DNA of 15,997 bases. Origin: Bryobacterales bacterium (lineage in GTDB: Bacteria; Acidobacteriota; Terriglobia; Bryobacterales; Bryobacteraceae). How positions within the stretch are numbered: the first letter of the stretch is position 1; each line of letters begins with the position of its first letter. Below, piece by piece: positions 13,335 through 15,997 of the stretch. A model generated the notes under the pieces. That model did not search any database and was not told the origin of the DNA. It saw only the letters and a list, made by a program, of their open reading frames with translations. Location of the stretch: contig DOZZ01000257.1 in assembly GCA_003517725.1 (NCBI GenBank), positions 3,246-19,242 on the forward strand. Direction: 5' to 3'. Made by a program: the position numbers and the translations under genes.

Positions 13335-15260
13335 ATGTTTGATCTGTTTCGTAGCCGCGATAAGGCGGTGCGTATTTTGTTGGGCGTAATCCTGGGCGTA
13401 GTCGCCATTTCGATGGTGGGCTACCTGATCCCCGGCGGCTGGCTGGGCGACCAGGCCAGCACGTCTTCCGATACTCTGGCCACCGTCGCCGGAGAGAAGA
13501 TCACGGTTCTGGGGGCGCAGCAGCAGATCGCCAATGTGGTGCGCACGCGCAATCTGCCGCCCGAGATGATGAAGCTGTTCGCGCCCCAGATTCTGCAGAG
13601 CCTCATCACGCAGCGGGCCATGGCGTACGAGGCGCACCGCCTGGGCCTGGACGTCACCGACGCTGACTTGGCCTACGCCATTCGGCTGCAGATGCCGGCG
13701 CAGCTCATCAAAGACGGCGTGGTGGATAAAGAGCTCTACTCCCGCGTCCTTGCCGATCAGGGCTTGAGCGTGCCGCAGTTCGAAGCGGACTTCCGCGACC
13801 AGCTGATGGTGGGCCGTCTGCAACGCCTGGAGCAGGAGGGCATCGTGGTGGCGCCCGCCGAGATCGAGCAGGAGTATCGCCGCCGCAACGAGAAAGCCAA
13901 AATCGATTACGTGCTGATCTCGCCGGCCTCGCTGCAGGCCGCCGCGCAGCCCAAAGACTCCGACATCCAGAACTACTACGACCAAAACAAAGCTTCCTTC
14001 AAGACTGCCGAGAAGCGCAGCATGGCGCTGCTGACCATTGACCCGGCCAAGCTCCCGATCAATCCCACGGAGAACGATCTGCTGGCTCTCTACAACAGTC
14101 AGAAAGATCGCTTTCGGGTGCCCGCGCGCGTCAAGATTCGCCACATTCTGTTGAAGACCGACCCGCAGAAAAAGGACGATGCCGCAGTGGAGGCCAAAGC
14201 CACCGACCTGCTGAACCAGATCAAAAAGGGCGGCGATTTTGCCGCGCTGGCCAAAGCCAATTCGCAGGATCCCGGCAGCGCCGTTAAGGGCGGGGAACTC
14301 GACTGGATCGTCAAGGGCCAGACCGTGCCCGAATTTGAGAAGGCTGCCTTCGCGCTGAAGCCCAACGAAACCAGCAATCTTGTTAAGACCACGTACGGCT
14401 ACCACATTCTGCAATGCGAAGCCCGCGAAGACGCCCACTTGAAGCCGTTTGCCGAAGTAAAGGACCAGGTGGCCGCCGACTATCGCAGCCAGCAGACCAC
14501 GCGCCTTGAGCAGCAGCTCGCCGATAAGGCGGCCGCCGCTCTGAAGAAAGATCCGCTGCATCCCGAGAACGCCGCTACCGATCCATCGGAACAGGTCACC
14601 CGGGTCGACAACTACGCTTCCGGCGAACCCATTCCCGGCCTGGGCGTGAGCGCCGAAATCGATACGGCCCTGGCCGGACTGCGCAAAGGCCAAGTGACCG
14701 CGCCGGTGGCGCTGCCGGGGTCGAAGATCGCGATGGCCGTGGTGACCGATGTGGTGGCGCCGCACCCGGCCTCGCTGGCCGAGGTGTCCGGCCAGATCCG
14801 CGAAACGCTGCTCCGCCAGAACACCGATCGCCTGCTGAACGAGAAGTCCGCCGACCTGCTGGCCAAAGCCCGCTCGATGAATGGCGACCTGGCCAAAGCC
14901 GCGCAATCGATGGGGCTGACGGTCAAGACGTCTTCCGATTTTGACCGCTCCGCCGCCGTGGAAGGACTGGGCAGCGCCAGTCTGGTGGCCGACGCCTTCG
15001 TGCGCCCGGTGGGCTCGCTGCTGGGCCCCATCACGGCCGCCGATGGCCGCGCGGTGGTCAAAGTGGTATCGCATACGCCCGCCGACACGGCCGGTCTGGC
15101 GGCCCAAAGCGCGGGCTTGCGTGAAGAGCTGAAGAGCAAAATCGTGCAGCAGCGCACCGCCCTGTTCGAAGAGGGCATCCGCGCGCGGCTCGAGAAGGAA
15201 GGCAAGATCAAGATCAACAAAGACGCCTTGAGCCGGCTGCTGCAGAGCTACCGCGGCTAG
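13335..15260 (+). CDS. ppiD: PpiD-like periplasmic peptidyl-prolyl isomerase/chaperone
   Basis: PpiD-type proteins are anchored in the inner membrane and help fold newly exported proteins. The sequence shows a single membrane anchor at about residues 11-32, a SurA_N-like chaperone region at about 45-200, and a parvulin domain at about 264-362. The parvulin marks are R-H-I-L-L-K (269-274), G-G-D-F-A-A-L-A (299-306), the G-G-E-L stretch at 319-322 and G-Y-H-I-L (355-359). A further chaperone-like helical tail follows. The total of 641 aa is typical. Two short similar segments (about 213-235 and 252-274) look like the inactive and active copies of a parvulin entry motif. GGAG at 13320-13323 is 11 bases before the start, a little far. 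The 62-bp gap upstream suggests it may have its own promoter. Confidence 0.9.
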   Translation: MFDLFRSRDKAVRILLGVILGVVAISMVGYLIPGGWLGDQASTSSDTLATVAGEKITVLGAQQQIANVVRTRNLPPEMMKLFAPQILQSLITQRAMAYEAHRLGLDVTDADLAYAIRLQMPAQLIKDGVVDKELYSRVLADQGLSVPQFEADFRDQLMVGRLQRLEQEGIVVAPAEIEQEYRRRNEKAKIDYVLISPASLQAAAQPKDSDIQNYYDQNKASFKTAEKRSMALLTIDPAKLPINPTENDLLALYNSQKDRFRVPARVKIRHILLKTDPQKKDDAAVEAKATDLLNQIKKGGDFAALAKANSQDPGSAVKGGELDWIVKGQTVPEFEKAAFALKPNETSNLVKTTYGYHILQCEAREDAHLKPFAEVKDQVAADYRSQQTTRLEQQLADKAAAALKKDPLHPENAATDPSEQVTRVDNYASGEPIPGLGVSAEIDTALAGLRKGQVTAPVALPGSKIAMAVVTDVVAPHPASLAEVSGQIRETLLRQNTDRLLNEKSADLLAKARSMNGDLAKAAQSMGLTVKTSSDFDRSAAVEGLGSASLVADAFVRPVGSLLGPITAADGRAVVKVVSHTPADTAGLAAQSAGLREELKSKIVQQRTALFEEGIRARLEKEGKIKINKDALSRLLQSYRG

Positions 15261-15263
15261 GCG

Positions 15264-15917
15264 ATGCACGACGTCGTCGAGGCGCTCAAGACCGTACTGA
15301 ACGGCAACCAGCTGATCCACGCGCTGATGGAGCGCTTCCACGGCTGGCCGCTGTACGCGGTGCTGGGCGCCATTCTGTTTTCAGAGACCGGGCTGCTGGT
15401 CGGTTTTTTTCTGCCTGGCGATTCGCTGCTGTTTGCCGTCGGCGTGATGTGCGGCCTCGGCTATATCAACGTCGCGTGGATTATTCCGGTGCTGGTGATC
15501 GCGGCTTTTTGCGGCGACAACGTAGGCTACCATCTGGGCCAGGCCACCGGGCCGCGCATCTTCAGCCGCCCCAAATCGCGCTTCTTCAACCCAGCCCACG
15601 TGCAGCGTACGCGCGATTTTTATGACCGGCACGGCTCGCGCGCCATCATCTATGCGCGCTTCGTGCCGGTGGTCCGCACCTTCACACCCTTCATCGCCGG
15701 AGTCGCGGGCATGCGTTTCGCCCGCTTCATTACCTTCAGCGTGTTGGGCGCCATCGGCTGGATCACGGCCATGATTGTTCTCGGTTTTGAGCTTGGCAGT
15801 ATCCGGTTTGTGCAGGATAATCTGGAGAAAGTGATTCTGCTGATCATCGTGCTTTCGCTGCTACCGGCGATTCTGCAAGTCTGGAAGTCGCGCCGCGAGG
15901 CGGCGCCCAGCGCCTGA
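15264..15917 (+). CDS. DedA-family (SNARE-associated / VTT domain) membrane protein
   Basis: DedA proteins are polytopic inner-membrane proteins, some of which transport or flip undecaprenyl phosphate or other lipids. Family marks are present: F-S-E-T at 39-42, with Glu41 in a re-entrant hydrophobic segment, F-L-P-G-D at 49-53, G-D-N-V-G-Y at 84-89, and Y-A-R-F-V-P-V-V-R-T at 130-139 with the two key arginines (Arg132 and Arg138). Hydrophobic spans lie at about 30-50, 55-80, 141-175 and 188-205. The length (217 aa) is normal. It begins three bases after the ppiD stop codon, so it is probably co-transcribed. The exact substrate cannot be told. Confidence 0.92.
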   Translation: MHDVVEALKTVLNGNQLIHALMERFHGWPLYAVLGAILFSETGLLVGFFLPGDSLLFAVGVMCGLGYINVAWIIPVLVIAAFCGDNVGYHLGQATGPRIFSRPKSRFFNPAHVQRTRDFYDRHGSRAIIYARFVPVVRTFTPFIAGVAGMRFARFITFSVLGAIGWITAMIVLGFELGSIRFVQDNLEKVILLIIVLSLLPAILQVWKSRREAAPSA

Positions 15918-15941
15918 TTCTTGGGCGCACGCCCCGTCGCC

Positions 15942-15997
15942 ATGAGGGCACTCCTGAGACACCTGCCGTACCTGTTGCGGCAAACCGTATTTTCGGC
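15942..15997 (+). CDS. start of a further gene, cut by the window end
   Basis: ATG 15942 opens a frame reading M-R-A-L-L-R-H-L-P-Y-L-L-R-Q-T-V-F-S that is still open at the last base. A TTG at 15921 in the same frame is an alternative start. No ribosome binding site is clear. The spacing of 24 bp after the DedA gene fits a continuing operon. Eighteen residues are too few to identify a product. Confidence 0.35.
   Translation, partial: MRALLRHLPYLLRQTVFS

Noticed and set aside
13092..15341. 749-codon open frame on the minus strand
   Set aside because: It lies opposite ppiD, which has clear domains. Its composition (His, Arg, Gly and Val runs) is typical of the antisense shadow of a high-GC gene.
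15923..15934. GGGC-GCAC-GCCC hairpin as a terminator after the dedA-family gene
   Set aside because: The stem is only 4 bp and no T-tract follows; a new frame begins straight after it.

Overview
The window looks like chromosome of a high-GC Gram-negative bacterium. The combination of an outer-membrane lipoprotein carrier (LolA), PpiD, a compact PilC-PilB-PilM-PilN-PilO set and a very Pro/Gly-rich pseudopilin-like protein is most reminiscent of Acidobacteriota (Solibacter/Bryobacter-like). That assignment rests on gene content and style only, since no 16S or other taxonomic marker is present.

Region 1 (1-2769) is accessory-looking. It holds a Tat-signal exported protein of unknown function that converges, 2 bp apart, on a complete Fic-domain AMP transferase gene. 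A divergent pair of small genes follows, one of them a conserved-looking 126-aa protein that stops 25 bp before the next feature.

Region 2 (about 2786-5706) is the most interesting part. A complete initiator tRNA-Met gene (5630-5706, minus) and a 46-nt copy of its 3' part (2798-2843, minus) form a perfect 49-bp direct repeat, 2,832 bp apart. This is the classic footprint of an element integrated into a tRNA gene. The enclosed mini-island has no integrase. It carries a YhcG/DUF1016-type PDDEXK nuclease, a second protein with a C-terminal PDDEXK-like core behind an unrecognised N-terminal domain, and a 5'-truncated minus-strand gene fragment abutting the tRNA end. The two nuclease genes are separated by 107 bp containing a perfect 15-bp palindrome. 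I read it as a non-autonomous, tRNA-bounded island with defence-like cargo; that function is inference.

Region 3 (5764-13272) is a tight plus-strand operon: lolA, pilC/gspF, pilB/gspE, pilM-like, pilN, pilO, a PilP/GspC-like protein and a pseudopilin-like protein. Several of its genes overlap by 4-17 bp. Together they would form the inner-membrane platform and motor of a type IV pilus or type II secretion machine. The secretin, prepilin peptidase and major pilin are not in the window.

Region 4 (13335-15997) continues on the plus strand with ppiD (periplasmic folding), a DedA-family membrane protein three bases later, and the first codons of another gene running off the end. Regions 3 and 4 form one block devoted to the envelope: lipoprotein transport, secretion or pilus assembly, and periplasmic folding.
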